A stretch of DNA of 64,000 nt from Pseudomonas sp. MWU15-20650 (GTDB lineage Bacteria; Pseudomonadota; Gammaproteobacteria; Pseudomonadales; Pseudomonadaceae), in assembly GCF_023242475.1 (NCBI RefSeq), contig NZ_JALJFG010000025.1, forward strand, positions 27,714 to 91,713, written 5' to 3'. The notes beneath the pieces were generated by a model, which was not told the origin of the DNA, made no database searches, and saw only the letters and a list, made by a program, of their open reading frames with translations. A program made the translations under genes and the position numbers. Below, piece by piece: positions 52,301 through 60,420 of the stretch (positions within the stretch are counted from its first letter, which is position 1; each line of letters opens with the position of its first letter).

Positions 52301-53831
52301 CGAACTGCTGGCGGAAATAGTCGTACGGCGTACGCACGCGCTGGGACAACACAGCCATTGGCGTGTCGTCGCCCATGGAGCCGACGGCCTCGTAGCCTTG
52401 CTCACCCAGCGGACGCAGCACTTGGTCGCGCTCTTCGAACGTGACCTGGTACATCTTCATGTATTGCTTGAGCTGGTCGACGTCATAGAAAGCCGAACCG
52501 TGGTCATTGTCTTCCATGGTCGCCTGGATGCGCAGGGCATTCTTGCGCAGCCATTGCTTGTATGGGTGACGGGACTTCAGGCGGTTGTCGATGGCGTCGG
52601 TGTCGAGGATCTGCCCGGTTTCGGTGTCCACGGCCAGGATCTGGCCAGGACCTACACGGCCTTTGGCGATCACGTCTTCCGGCTTGTAGTCCCACACGCC
52701 GATTTCCGACGCCAGGGTGATGAAACCGTTGGTGGTGGTGACCCAGCGCGCCGGGCGCAGACCATTACGGTCGAGCAGGCATACCGCGTAGCGGCCATCG
52801 GTCATTACCACGCCGGCCGGGCCATCCCACGGTTCCATGTGCATCGAGTTGTACTCGTAGAACGCACGCAGGTCCGGGTCCATGGTTTCGACGTTCTGCC
52901 ACGCAGGCGGAATGATCATGCGCACGCCACGGAACAGGTCGATACCACCGGTGACCATCAGTTCGAGCATGTTGTCCATGCTGGAGGAGTCGGAACCCAC
53001 GCGGTTGACCAGCGGGCCGAGCTCTTCCAGGTCCATCAGGTCGTTGGCGAACTTGGTGCGACGGGCCACGGCCCAGTTGCGGTTGCCGGTGATGGTGTTG
53101 ATCTCGCCGTTGTGGGCGAGAAAGCGGAATGGCTGGGCCAGCGGCCATTTCGGCAGAGTGTTGGTGGAGAAGCGCTGGTGGAACACGCAGATGGCGGTTT
53201 GCAGGCGCTCATCACTCAGGTCTGGATAGAAGGCGGTCAAGTCCGCCGGCATCATCAGGCCTTTATAAATGATGGTTTTGTGGGAAAAGCTGCAGATGTA
53301 GTGGTCAGTGTCAGCGGCGTTCGCCACCGACGAGCGACGACGGGACGTGAACAGCTTGATCGCCATGTCCTGGTCGCTCAGACCATCGCCAGCGATGAAC
53401 ACTTGTTCGATCTGCGGCAGGCGCTCCAAGGCCAGGCGGCCGAGCACGCTGGTGTCGATTGGCACTTTGCGCCAGCCGATGAGCGTAAGGCCCGCCGCGA
53501 GGATTTCGCGGTTCATGTTTTCGCGGGCGGCTTCGGCTTTTACCGGGTCTTGGTTGAAAAACACCATGCCCACGGCGTATTGCTTGGGCAGGTCGGCCGC
53601 GAAATGCTCTTTGGCGACAGCGCGCAGGAACTGGTCGGGCTTTTGAATCAGCAAGCCACAACCGTCACCGGTCTTGCCGTCGGCGTTGATCCCACCGCGG
53701 TGGGTCATGCAGGTCAGGGCCTCGATGGCCGTTTGCAAAAGGGTATGACTGGGCTCGCCCTGCATATGGGCTATCAGGCCGAAACCGCAGTTATCCTTGA
53801 ATTCATCGGGTTGGTACAGACCTGCTTTCAT
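49386..53831 (-). CDS. gltB: glutamate synthase large subunit GltB
   Basis: Alpha subunit of NADPH glutamate synthase, 1481 aa. A short propeptide ends before the catalytic N-terminal cysteine of the class II amidotransferase (C15 in KDNCGFGLIAHMQGE), which becomes residue 1 after cleavage. The central domain, the FMN-binding synthase domain (GYDGGTGASPLTS) and a [3Fe-4S] cluster motif (CHLNNCATGVATQ) follow, then the C-terminal beta-helix (GGLHMYLEGDANDYVGKGMTGG). Start ATG at 53831 with GGTGAGA upstream; the longer start at 53882 adds residues before the propeptide. It heads the gltBD operon. Confidence 0.98.
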   Translation of the reverse strand: MKAGLYQPDEFKDNCGFGLIAHMQGEPSHTLLQTAIEALTCMTHRGGINADGKTGDGCGLLIQKPDQFLRAVAKEHFAADLPKQYAVGMVFFNQDPVKAEAARENMNREILAAGLTLIGWRKVPIDTSVLGRLALERLPQIEQVFIAGDGLSDQDMAIKLFTSRRRSSVANAADTDHYICSFSHKTIIYKGLMMPADLTAFYPDLSDERLQTAICVFHQRFSTNTLPKWPLAQPFRFLAHNGEINTITGNRNWAVARRTKFANDLMDLEELGPLVNRVGSDSSSMDNMLELMVTGGIDLFRGVRMIIPPAWQNVETMDPDLRAFYEYNSMHMEPWDGPAGVVMTDGRYAVCLLDRNGLRPARWVTTTNGFITLASEIGVWDYKPEDVIAKGRVGPGQILAVDTETGQILDTDAIDNRLKSRHPYKQWLRKNALRIQATMEDNDHGSAFYDVDQLKQYMKMYQVTFEERDQVLRPLGEQGYEAVGSMGDDTPMAVLSQRVRTPYDYFRQQFAQVTNPPIDPLREAIVMSLEVCLGAERNIFQESPEHASRVILSSPVVSPAKWRSLMTLDRPGFDRQIIDLNYDESLGLEAAVRNVADQAEEAVRAGRTQIVLTDRHIAPGKLPIHASLATGAVHHRLTEKGLRCDSNILVETATARDPHHFAVLIGFGASAVYPFLAYEVLGDLIRTGEVLGDLYEVFKNYRKGITKGLLKILSKMGISTVTSYRGAQLFEAIGLSEEVCEMSFRGVPSRIKGARFVDIEAEQKALAAEAWSARKPIQQGGLLKFVHGGEYHAYNPDVVSTLQAAVQQGDYAKFKEYTSLVDNRPVSMIRDLFKVKTLDAPLAISEIEPLESILKRFDSAGISLGALSPEAHEALAEAMNRLGARSNSGEGGEDPARYGTIKSSKIKQVATGRFGVTPEYLVNAEVLQIKVAQGAKPGEGGQLPGGKVNGLIAKLRYAVPGVTLISPPPHHDIYSIEDLSQLIFDLKQVNPQALVSVKLVAEAGVGTIAAGVAKAYADLITISGYDGGTGASPLTSIKYAGAPWELGLAETHQTLRGNDLRGKVRVQTDGGLKTGLDVIKAAILGAESFGFGTAPMIALGCKYLRICHLNNCATGVATQNEKLRKDHYIGTVDMVVNFFTYVAEETREWLAKLGVRSLQELIGRTDLLEVLEGQTAKQQHLDLTPLLGSDHIPADKPQFCQVDRNPPFDKGLLAEKMVELASSSINDASGGEFALDICNCDRSIGARISGEIARKHGNQGMAKAPITFRFKGTAGQSFGVWNAGGLHMYLEGDANDYVGKGMTGGKLVIVPPKGSIYKTQDSAIIGNTCLYGATGGKLFAAGTAGERFAVRNSGAHTVVEGTGDHCCEYMTGGFVAVLGKTGYNFGSGMTGGFAYVLDQDNTFVDKVNHELVEIQRISGEAMESYRNHLQHVLDEYVEETGSEWGRNLAENLDDYLRRFWLVKPKAANLKSLLSSIRANPQ

Positions 53832-54180
53832 AGACACTTTCTCACCAGGCTGCCTCTTATATCGAGGCAAATTTCTTTTCAATTCAACCGGTTACCTTCC
53901 ACGCCGAACGTACGCCGGCTTAGCGGGGGCAAAAGGGAGGTCATTGTACACACCGACACGAACGCTCACAAATTTAGCGACGAAATGTCGCAAATCTATG
54001 TCGCATTTATGAAAGGTTTAAAGCGATATGCTGTGCTAGTCAAAACTTTTTTAGTTCGGACCGCTACGACTCAAAGCGACGAGCGCAGACACCACAAAGC
54101 GCGCGGCCTCTAGAGACTGCACGCACTTGCGGATTTTTTGAGGTGCCGGGAGAGGCGGCCTGGGTAAGGCCGCCGAATCT
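53832..54180 (-). promoter_or_regulatory. gltB upstream region with TGTCGC motifs
   Basis: A 349-bp gap. Reading toward gltB, a candidate -35 TTGACT (54038-54043) and TAAACC/TTTAAA (54015-54022) suggest a promoter. Two direct TGTCGC motifs (53986-53991 and 53999-54004) lie just downstream; the second fits the P. aeruginosa ArgR half-site TGTCGC-N8-AA. GCGAC-GAAAT-GTCGC (53977-53991) is palindromic. Arginine-ArgR repression of glutamate synthase genes is known in P. aeruginosa. The damX-like terminator stem occupies 54154-54174. Confidence 0.4.
54154..54174 (-). terminator. hairpin after the damX-like gene
   Basis: GGCGGCC-TGGGTAA-GGCCGCC forms a 7-bp GC stem 6 bp after the gene's stop. On the minus strand a T-run (written AAAAAATCC after CACCTC) is some distance away, so termination strength is uncertain. 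Confidence 0.6.
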
Positions 54181-55746
54181 TCAGCGAGTTGCTGCCAGTT
54201 CTTGTTGAACGCTGGCAACAGTGCGAGGCCAAGGTTTACCAGCCTGAACCTTCGCTGGCAAGGCTTTGATAGCGGTATCGGCTGCGGCGCGGCTTGGGAA
54301 GCTGCCGTAAGTGATCACGTAGAGAGGCTTGCCGTTGAGCACTTTCTTGAAATAACGGTACTCGCCGCCCTGCTCTTTCACGAACGCCTGGGCGTTGGCT
54401 TCGGAGCTGGTGCCGAGGATCTGCACTACGAAATGGCCAGCCGGCTGGCTGGTGTACCAGCTGCTGCCGGCAGCAGGGGCAGCCGCTTTGGCAACCACGG
54501 CAGGTTTTTCGACAGGCTTGGCAGCCGGTGCCGGTTTGGCAACAGGTGCAGGCGCGACAGGCTTGGCAACGGGTGCAGGCTTGGCGGTGGCAACGGTCGG
54601 CGCCGGTGTAGGCTTGGCAACTGGCGTGGCGGCCGGACCGGCTGGCACGCCCGCAGGTGGCGCGGTAGTGGTCACGGTCGGTGGTGTGGCGCTGGAACCT
54701 TCCACCGGAACGCCGTCGTCGCCTTCGGAGATGCCACCGGCTGCTTCGGCGAGTGGGCCGCGCATCACAGGCTGGCCGACCATCGGCAGGTTGGTCGGTT
54801 GGCCTGAGTTGGCGAATTCGACGTTTGGCGTGGGCTTGCCCAGTGGCAACTGCGCCTGTTCGGTTGGCGCTCCGGCGGTGGCGGGTGCCTTGCTACGGCC
54901 TGGAATCAACCAGGCGGCGGCGACAGCGACCACGACAACGGCAGAAATAGCCAATACGTGCTTCTTAGGCATAGTGAACCCCATCTTTGGACGCTTAACC
55001 GCAGAGCGGCTGGCAATCATGGCTTCGATCATGGCATCCCGGGCGACCTGGTTGATGGTGCCAGGCCAGCCGTCGGAGCTTTCGTGAATATCAGAGATCT
55101 GCGAAGCGGAGAAAAGTTCGATACCGGCCCCTGCGCCTTCGAGGCGTTGGGCCAGGTATTCGCGGGTTTCTTCTTCTTCGTAGGGTTGCAGTTCGATAAC
55201 GTGGAACAGCTCCTGTTCGCCGCTGATCTGCTCCAGATCGGCGATTAACGACGACTCACCAAACAGGAATACATGCGGGCGCCCTTCCGGCGTGCCCGCC
55301 GCCAGCGCCAACAGCGCTTCCAGGGCAGATTCGTCGAGCTGCTCGGCATCGTCTACCAACAGGTAGACTTCCTGGCCGGTCAGGCCCAGTTGCACCACTT
55401 GCTTGAGGATCGCATTCGGCTCGGCGGTGGACACATCCAGCGCCTGTGCCACTTGGCGCAGCACACCCGCCGCATCACCGGCACCACGGGCCGACACCAC
55501 CACGCTCTGCACCGATTGCTTGTTGGTGCTGGCGACCAGCGCCTGGCGCAGCAGAGTCTTGCCACTGCCCAACGGGCCCGTGACGACCAGCAGCAACTGG
55601 CTGTAACGCGCCAGGTGGTGCAACTGCCCCAGCACTGGTTTGCGCTGGGCCGGGAAAAATTTGAAGCCAGGCACCCGCGGAGCGAAGGGGTCGTGGCTTA
55701 ACTGGTAATGGCCGAGGAACGCCTCGTCGGCATGCAAACTAGTCAT
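54181..55746 (-). CDS. DamX-like AAA ATPase with C-terminal SPOR domain
   Basis: Protein of 521 aa. It has an ExeA-like AAA domain (about 1-260) with Walker A GPLGSGKT and LLVDDAEQ as Walker B, and a single membrane helix (about 275-293, VLAISAVVVVAVAAAWLIP). A Pro-Ala-Lys-rich low-complexity linker (repeats of PAPVAKP, about 370-430) leads to a periplasmic SPOR domain (about 435-510, HFVVQILGTSSEANAQAFV). SPOR domains bind denuded septal peptidoglycan, so it probably acts in cell division. The order aroK-aroB-damX is the same as in E. coli. It starts 10 bp after aroB. Confidence 0.88.
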   Translation of the reverse strand: MTSLHADEAFLGHYQLSHDPFAPRVPGFKFFPAQRKPVLGQLHHLARYSQLLLVVTGPLGSGKTLLRQALVASTNKQSVQSVVVSARGAGDAAGVLRQVAQALDVSTAEPNAILKQVVQLGLTGQEVYLLVDDAEQLDESALEALLALAAGTPEGRPHVFLFGESSLIADLEQISGEQELFHVIELQPYEEEETREYLAQRLEGAGAGIELFSASQISDIHESSDGWPGTINQVARDAMIEAMIASRSAVKRPKMGFTMPKKHVLAISAVVVVAVAAAWLIPGRSKAPATAGAPTEQAQLPLGKPTPNVEFANSGQPTNLPMVGQPVMRGPLAEAAGGISEGDDGVPVEGSSATPPTVTTTAPPAGVPAGPAATPVAKPTPAPTVATAKPAPVAKPVAPAPVAKPAPAAKPVEKPAVVAKAAAPAAGSSWYTSQPAGHFVVQILGTSSEANAQAFVKEQGGEYRYFKKVLNGKPLYVITYGSFPSRAAADTAIKALPAKVQAGKPWPRTVASVQQELAATR

Positions 55747-55756
55747 CGGGATCTTA

Positions 55757-56857
55757 TTAACCTTTAAGCTGGGCCAGGGCGCGGTAATCCGCTCCCAGCG
55801 TGGCCTGTAAAATCTCTTTCGGATAATCGTCGGTCACTACCGCTTCGCCCATGTGGCGCAACAGCACCAGTCGCAGTCGACCGTCGATCACTTTCTTGTC
55901 TATTGCCATATGTTCGAGGAAATCCGCCTCGGTCATCTCCGAAGGCGGAACAACCGGCAGACCGGCGCGCTGGAACAGGCGGATACCACGGTCGCGCTCC
56001 TGAGCGCTGATCCAGCCCAGGCGTTGCGACATCTCCAATGCCATCACTGTGCCAGCCGCTACAGCTTCCCCATGCAACCAGACACCATAGCCCATGTGCG
56101 TTTCGATCGCATGGCCGAAGGTGTGCCCCAGGTTCAGGGTAGCCCGTACGCCGGACTCCCGTTCGTCGGCATTGACCACCAGCGCCTTGGCCGCGCAAGA
56201 GCGGGAAATCGCTTCGGTCAACGCCACCTGGTCGAGGGCGCGCAAGGCATCGACGTGCTCTTCCAGCCAGGCCAGGAAAGGCTCGTCGCAGATCAGCCCG
56301 TACTTGATGACTTCCGCCAGGCCCGCCGACAGCTCACGCGGCGGCAAGGTGTTGAGGGTGGCAGTGTCGATCAATACGGCTTGGGGCTGGTAGAACGCAC
56401 CGACCATGTTTTTGCCCAGCGGATGGTTGATGCCGGTCTTGCCGCCCACCGACGAATCGACCTGGGACAACAGGGTAGTCGGCACCTGGATAAAGTCCAC
56501 ACCGCGCTGGTAGCAGGCGGCCGCAAAACCGGCCATGTCGCCAATCACACCGCCGCCCAGGGCAATCACGGTGGTTCGACGGTCATGGCGTGCGCTCAGC
56601 AGGCCATCAAAGATCAGTTGCAGGGTTTCCCAATTCTTGTGGGCTTCGCCGTCAGGCAATACCACGGAGATCACCGAGTACGCCGCAAGGCTGCGGCTCA
56701 AACGCTCAAGATACAGCGGCGCGACCGTTTCATTGGAGATGATCGCCACCTGCCGCCCGGCGATGTGCGGGGCAAGCAACTCGGGCTGGTCCAGTAGACC
56801 TTCACCGATATGGATCGGGTAACTGCGCTCGCCTAGATCGACCTTAAGTGTCTGCAT
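55757..56857 (-). CDS. aroB: 3-dehydroquinate synthase AroB
   Basis: Second enzyme of the shikimate pathway, 366 aa, converting DAHP to 3-dehydroquinate with NAD+ and a divalent metal. The NAD loop is GGGVIGDMAGFAAACYQRG, the active-site/metal region includes GGKTGINHPLGKN, and HTFGHAIETHMGYG carries metal-binding histidines. ATG at 56857 (MQTLKVDLGERSYPIHIG) matches the family; the longer start at 56944 adds 29 unrelated residues. It lies 125 bp after aroK and 10 bp before the damX-like gene in one operon. The shikimate flux also supplies the Phe/Tyr used by the APE lyase. Confidence 0.98.
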   Translation of the reverse strand: MQTLKVDLGERSYPIHIGEGLLDQPELLAPHIAGRQVAIISNETVAPLYLERLSRSLAAYSVISVVLPDGEAHKNWETLQLIFDGLLSARHDRRTTVIALGGGVIGDMAGFAAACYQRGVDFIQVPTTLLSQVDSSVGGKTGINHPLGKNMVGAFYQPQAVLIDTATLNTLPPRELSAGLAEVIKYGLICDEPFLAWLEEHVDALRALDQVALTEAISRSCAAKALVVNADERESGVRATLNLGHTFGHAIETHMGYGVWLHGEAVAAGTVMALEMSQRLGWISAQERDRGIRLFQRAGLPVVPPSEMTEADFLEHMAIDKKVIDGRLRLVLLRHMGEAVVTDDYPKEILQATLGADYRALAQLKG

Positions 56858-56982
56858 GTGTCCCCGCGTTGAAGATGTATTAACGACCGGTAACGTCGAG
56901 ATCAGACGCTGCCTGATGGCTCTACGCCACACCCTGGAGGGCAATGGCGCGCCGCCGAGAATAACGCATTTCGGGCCTGGCT

Positions 56983-57501
56983 TTAACGGGGTGGCAACCG
57001 TTGCAGGCGCTCAAGGATGTCGAGCACGACCATCCGAGGCGGCCGCTCATCGGTTTCCACCACCAGATCAGCGATTTCCCGATACAGCGGATCGCGCAGC
57101 GCCAACAGATCCCGCAACGTTTTTGCCGGGTCGGCGGTGCGCAACAACGGGCGATTGCGATCCCGGGCGGTACGGCCCACTTGCTGCTCGACCGACGCAT
57201 GCAAATAGACCACACGCCCACCGGCATGCAACGCCCGGCGGTTCTCATCACGCATCACGGCGCCGCCGCCGGTGGCCAATACCACGCCATCGCAGCCGCA
57301 CAGCTCGGCGATCATTGCCTGCTCGCGGTCGCGAAAGCCCAACTCACCTTCCTTATCGAAGATCCATGGGATATTGGCACCCGTGCGCAATTCAATTTCC
57401 TTATCGGAGTCTTTGAATGGCAGGCGCAGCTCTTTGGCCAGCAAACGGCCGATGGTGCTTTTTCCAGCCCCCATCGGTCCTACAAGAATCAAATTTCGCA
57501 C
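56983..57501 (-). CDS. aroK: shikimate kinase AroK
   Basis: Cytosolic kinase of 172 aa that phosphorylates shikimate with ATP. Walker A is GPMGAGKSTIG, the shikimate-binding DSD motif is in FKDSDKEIE, GGGAV forms Walker B, and the lid region is RPLL. Normal length. Start ATG at 57501 (MRNLILVGPMGAG) lies 4 bp after the pilQ stop, which agrees with the pilMNOPQ-aroK-aroB gene order of other gammaproteobacteria. Confidence 0.98.
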   Translation of the reverse strand: MRNLILVGPMGAGKSTIGRLLAKELRLPFKDSDKEIELRTGANIPWIFDKEGELGFRDREQAMIAELCGCDGVVLATGGGAVMRDENRRALHAGGRVVYLHASVEQQVGRTARDRNRPLLRTADPAKTLRDLLALRDPLYREIADLVVETDERPPRMVVLDILERLQRLPPR

Positions 57502-57505
57502 AGAA

Positions 57506-58888
57506 TCAACGACTCACAGCAATCGCCTGGTTATTCATAATACGCGGAGTCAGGAATACCAGCAGCTCGGATTTTTTCTCCGCCAGCACATCGCGCCGGA
57601 AAAGGCGGCCAAGATACGGCACATCGCCCAAAAATGGCACTTTATCTACCACTTTGCTTTGGGTATTGGAGAAAACCCCACCGATGACAATGGTCTCACC
57701 ATCCTTGACCAAGACATTGGCATTCACTTCGTTTTTCTTGATCGGCGGCACATCGTTGAGTTTGTTCAAGTAGTCAGGTTCATCCTTGGTGACCTTGACC
57801 TCCATGATCACATGGTCGTCCGGGGTGATTTGCGGTGTCACCTCCAATGAGAGCGAAGCCTCCTTGAACGACACCGAGGTCGCGCCCTGGGAAGTGGATT
57901 CCTGGTAGGGAATCTCAGTGCCCTTGAGGATGCGTGCGGTTTCCTTGTCGGACGTGACAACCTTGGGCTGTGAGACGATTTCGCCGTTGCCGGTTTTTTC
58001 CATGGCAGTCAGTTCCAGGTCCAACAGCAGGTTGTCAGTGATATAGGCGATGCCCAGCCCAGCGTTACCGGTGACCGCCCCCAGGTCGACAAACGGCGAG
58101 CTGGGTGGGTTTTCCGGGGGTTCAGCGCCGTCCGGCAACGGCTTGTTGATACCTCCAGCCCCAAAGTTGCCACGGTTGAGCCTTCCGCCCCAGCGCACAC
58201 CCAGGCTTTTGTCGTAGTCGACATTGGCCTCGACAATCCGCGCCTCGATCATCACCTGCCGTACCGGAATATCCAGTTGCGCCACGATCCGCCGCAGCTC
58301 CTCGAGCCGCTCCCCGGTCTGGTAGGCGATGATGTTGTTGGTGCGGTCGTCCACCGCCACGGAGCCCCGCTCATCGGTCGTGCCCTCAACCCCCGTCACC
58401 GACTGAAACAGCTTGGCCAGGTCCGCGGCCTTGGCGTAATTGACCTGCAGCAACTCTCGACGCAACGGCGCCAGCTCGGCCATCTGCTTGCGTGACTCCA
58501 GCGCCAGCAACTCGCGAGCGGCCAATTCATCCGCAGGTGCCACCAGCAACACGCCGGCCTTCACCCGCTTGTCCAGCCCCTTGGTTTGCAACACCAGATC
58601 CAGCGCCTGATCCCAGGGCACGTCCTTGAGCCGCAAGGTGATTGAGCCTTGCACCTCGTCGCTGGCTACCAGGTTGAGGCCGGCAATATCGGCAATTTGC
58701 TGCAATACCGTGCGCAGATCGATGTTCTGGAAATTGAGGTTCAACGTGTCGCCCGTGTAGCCGACCGATGACACGCTGCCCGGAGGTGGCAGTTGGATCA
58801 GATCGACACGATTGGGCACAGCAGCAGCCATCGGTGCCGTGAACGCTATCCATAGCGCCACACCGAAGGACGAGAAAGTCCTTTTCAT
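57506..58888 (-). CDS. pilQ: type IV pilus secretin PilQ (short form without AMIN domains)
   Basis: Outer-membrane secretin of 460 aa, far shorter than P. aeruginosa PilQ (about 714 aa). After a signal peptide (about 1-23, ending AAAVP) it goes directly to N0/STN (LNLNFQNIDLRTVLQQIADIAG), then N1 (ELLQVNYAKAADLAKLF) and the secretin core (EARIVEANVDYDKSLGVRWG to ELLVFLTPRIM). The N-terminal AMIN peptidoglycan-binding domains are missing. The size is close to Haemophilus ComE (about 445 aa), a DNA-uptake secretin. It is the last pil gene, 12 bp after the PilO-PilP fusion. Confidence 0.92.
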   Translation of the reverse strand: MKRTFSSFGVALWIAFTAPMAAAVPNRVDLIQLPPPGSVSSVGYTGDTLNLNFQNIDLRTVLQQIADIAGLNLVASDEVQGSITLRLKDVPWDQALDLVLQTKGLDKRVKAGVLLVAPADELAARELLALESRKQMAELAPLRRELLQVNYAKAADLAKLFQSVTGVEGTTDERGSVAVDDRTNNIIAYQTGERLEELRRIVAQLDIPVRQVMIEARIVEANVDYDKSLGVRWGGRLNRGNFGAGGINKPLPDGAEPPENPPSSPFVDLGAVTGNAGLGIAYITDNLLLDLELTAMEKTGNGEIVSQPKVVTSDKETARILKGTEIPYQESTSQGATSVSFKEASLSLEVTPQITPDDHVIMEVKVTKDEPDYLNKLNDVPPIKKNEVNANVLVKDGETIVIGGVFSNTQSKVVDKVPFLGDVPYLGRLFRRDVLAEKKSELLVFLTPRIMNNQAIAVSR

Positions 58889-58900
58889 TGTTTGATTCCG

Positions 58901-59872
58901 TTATGAGTTGACGTTTAACACCAGGGTTCGCGGGCGCTCCAGCCAGGCGCCCTGCCCGTCTGGGAACAGCTCCACCAGCTCGATATGGCCGTCTTCAATG
59001 GCTGTGACCTGGCCATGATCCGGCCCCAGGTAGTCACCGACCGCCAGCCGATGCACCGTTGATCCCGCGCGCACCAAGGCGAAGCTCTGCACGCCACGAG
59101 ACAGCGTGCCGACCATTACAAACCGATCGATCGCCACGCCCTCCAATACCCCCCGTGGCCGGCTGGGATCCGGCGCAAGGGCGGGCCGGCCGGGCATGTG
59201 GCCCACCTGCAAAACCGGCAGGTTGAAAGGGTCGCGCAGGGACGAGGGGTCGTAGACGAAGCGCGGGGCCAGGTCGACTGCCTGGCGCGCCTTGCCGCCT
59301 TGCGAGGTGTTCCGGTAGGTCTTGGCCAGCAAATCGAGGCGCAGCAACGTGCCCTCCGGGCGAAGCGCAACATCGTGCACGGTGACGATCCGCGTTAACC
59401 CGCCAATGGCACTGACGAACATCGCCAGGTCGTGGTAGGCCCCGGTAGCGCCTATCTGCAGGGGCTGCTCGATGTAGAACGGCCGAGGCTCTTCATCCAA
59501 CAGCGTGATGGCCTCGACCAACACACCATTGGCAACCGCCAGCCGCGAGACATCTTCAAGCAGGGCCGGCACTTCGGGCTCACCAGGTAGCTGGGCGACA
59601 AGCTGCGCCACCGTTTCCTCCATCGCCCTGATGTGCTGGGTACGCGCCTCAAGGCTGGTGGCCAAGCCGGCTTTTTCCGCAAGCTGCTGTTGCAGCGTCA
59701 ATTCCCGCAACTCAAACGCGTGTAATCGTTCTCGCGATGGGCCCAGGTAGGCCACTTCCCCCACCAGCAGCACCAGACCGGCCAGCGCGCAGCCGAACAG
59801 GACCTTGCCAGGCAAGGGCCATTTTGCGGCGTTATGGGAGAGCGTGGAAAAGTCGAGCCTGGGCAGGCTCAT
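58901..59872 (-). CDS. PilO-PilP fusion protein
   Basis: One open frame of 323 aa that joins two normally separate pilus proteins. Residues 1-195 are PilO-like: a membrane helix (about 22-43, GKVLFGCALAGLVLLVGEVAYL), a coiled coil, and the ferredoxin-like part with LPGEPEVPALLEDVSRLA. Residues 205-323 are PilP-like: FVYDPSSLRDPFNLP, GVLEGVAIDRFVMVGTL, and RLAVGDYLGPDHGQVTAIED. No lipobox or second signal remains at the junction, so the PilP part is tethered through PilO. Starts with an ATGA overlap with pilN. The fusion is seen in the sequence; its function is inferred. Confidence 0.9.
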   Translation of the reverse strand: MSLPRLDFSTLSHNAAKWPLPGKVLFGCALAGLVLLVGEVAYLGPSRERLHAFELRELTLQQQLAEKAGLATSLEARTQHIRAMEETVAQLVAQLPGEPEVPALLEDVSRLAVANGVLVEAITLLDEEPRPFYIEQPLQIGATGAYHDLAMFVSAIGGLTRIVTVHDVALRPEGTLLRLDLLAKTYRNTSQGGKARQAVDLAPRFVYDPSSLRDPFNLPVLQVGHMPGRPALAPDPSRPRGVLEGVAIDRFVMVGTLSRGVQSFALVRAGSTVHRLAVGDYLGPDHGQVTAIEDGHIELVELFPDGQGAWLERPRTLVLNVNS

Positions 59873-60420
59873 GGCTGCGCCTCGGTGGATTCCCCCTGGC
59901 GCACCATCAGTTGAAACTCATGATCGCCGTGTTCACCCTCGGCGCGCACACGCTGCAGCCGAGTCGCGTGACCGCCCTGCGACGCTTCCAGCTGACGCAT
60001 CAACTGGGCAATATCCTGGTTGGATTCGGCCGTGCCGCTGACCCTGACCGTTTCGCCGTTCGCCACGACCTCATGCAGGTGAACACCCTCGGGCATTGCG
60101 CGGGCCAGTTGATCAAGCAACTGGGCACCGGAAGAGCGGCCATCGTGCAGGTCCTGCACCACCTTCATGCGTTGCGCCAATTGCTGGCTTCGCTCCTGCA
60201 AGTCGTCGATGGTCTTGATACGCGAGTCCTGGGCCGCGACGGCCTTACCCAGGCGATCATTGCGGGTCACCTGCCGGTCTATGGCTTGGTCGATGACCTG
60301 GTTAGCCAGCCACACGGCAGCAATCGCCAGACAGATAAACGCCAGCAACAGCATCAGGAAAAATTTACGCCGCCGCTCCGCCAGCGCCTGGCGCCAAGGC
60401 AAAAGATTGATTCGTGTCAT
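59869..60420 (-). CDS. pilN: type IV pilus inner-membrane protein PilN
   Basis: Protein of 183 aa with the conserved cytoplasmic PilM-binding start MTRINLLPWRQALAERRRK, one membrane helix (about 20-42, FFLMLLLAFICLAIAAVWLANQ), a coiled coil and a small periplasmic fold. The INLLPWR motif is the peptide PilN inserts into PilM. Its retention shows the PilM-PilN contact is probably kept even though PilM is shortened. ATG at 60420 overlaps the pilM stop, and its stop overlaps the PilO-PilP start, both by 4 bp. Confidence 0.95.
   Translation of the reverse strand: MTRINLLPWRQALAERRRKFFLMLLLAFICLAIAAVWLANQVIDQAIDRQVTRNDRLGKAVAAQDSRIKTIDDLQERSQQLAQRMKVVQDLHDGRSSGAQLLDQLARAMPEGVHLHEVVANGETVRVSGTAESNQDIAQLMRQLEASQGGHATRLQRVRAEGEHGDHEFQLMVRQGESTEAQP

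Noticed and set aside
49539..54113. Open frame of 1524 codons antisense to gltB
   Set aside because: It mirrors the codon bias of gltB in a GC-rich genome. The translation is His/Gln/Val/Ala-rich without domains, and gltB is unmistakable on the other strand.
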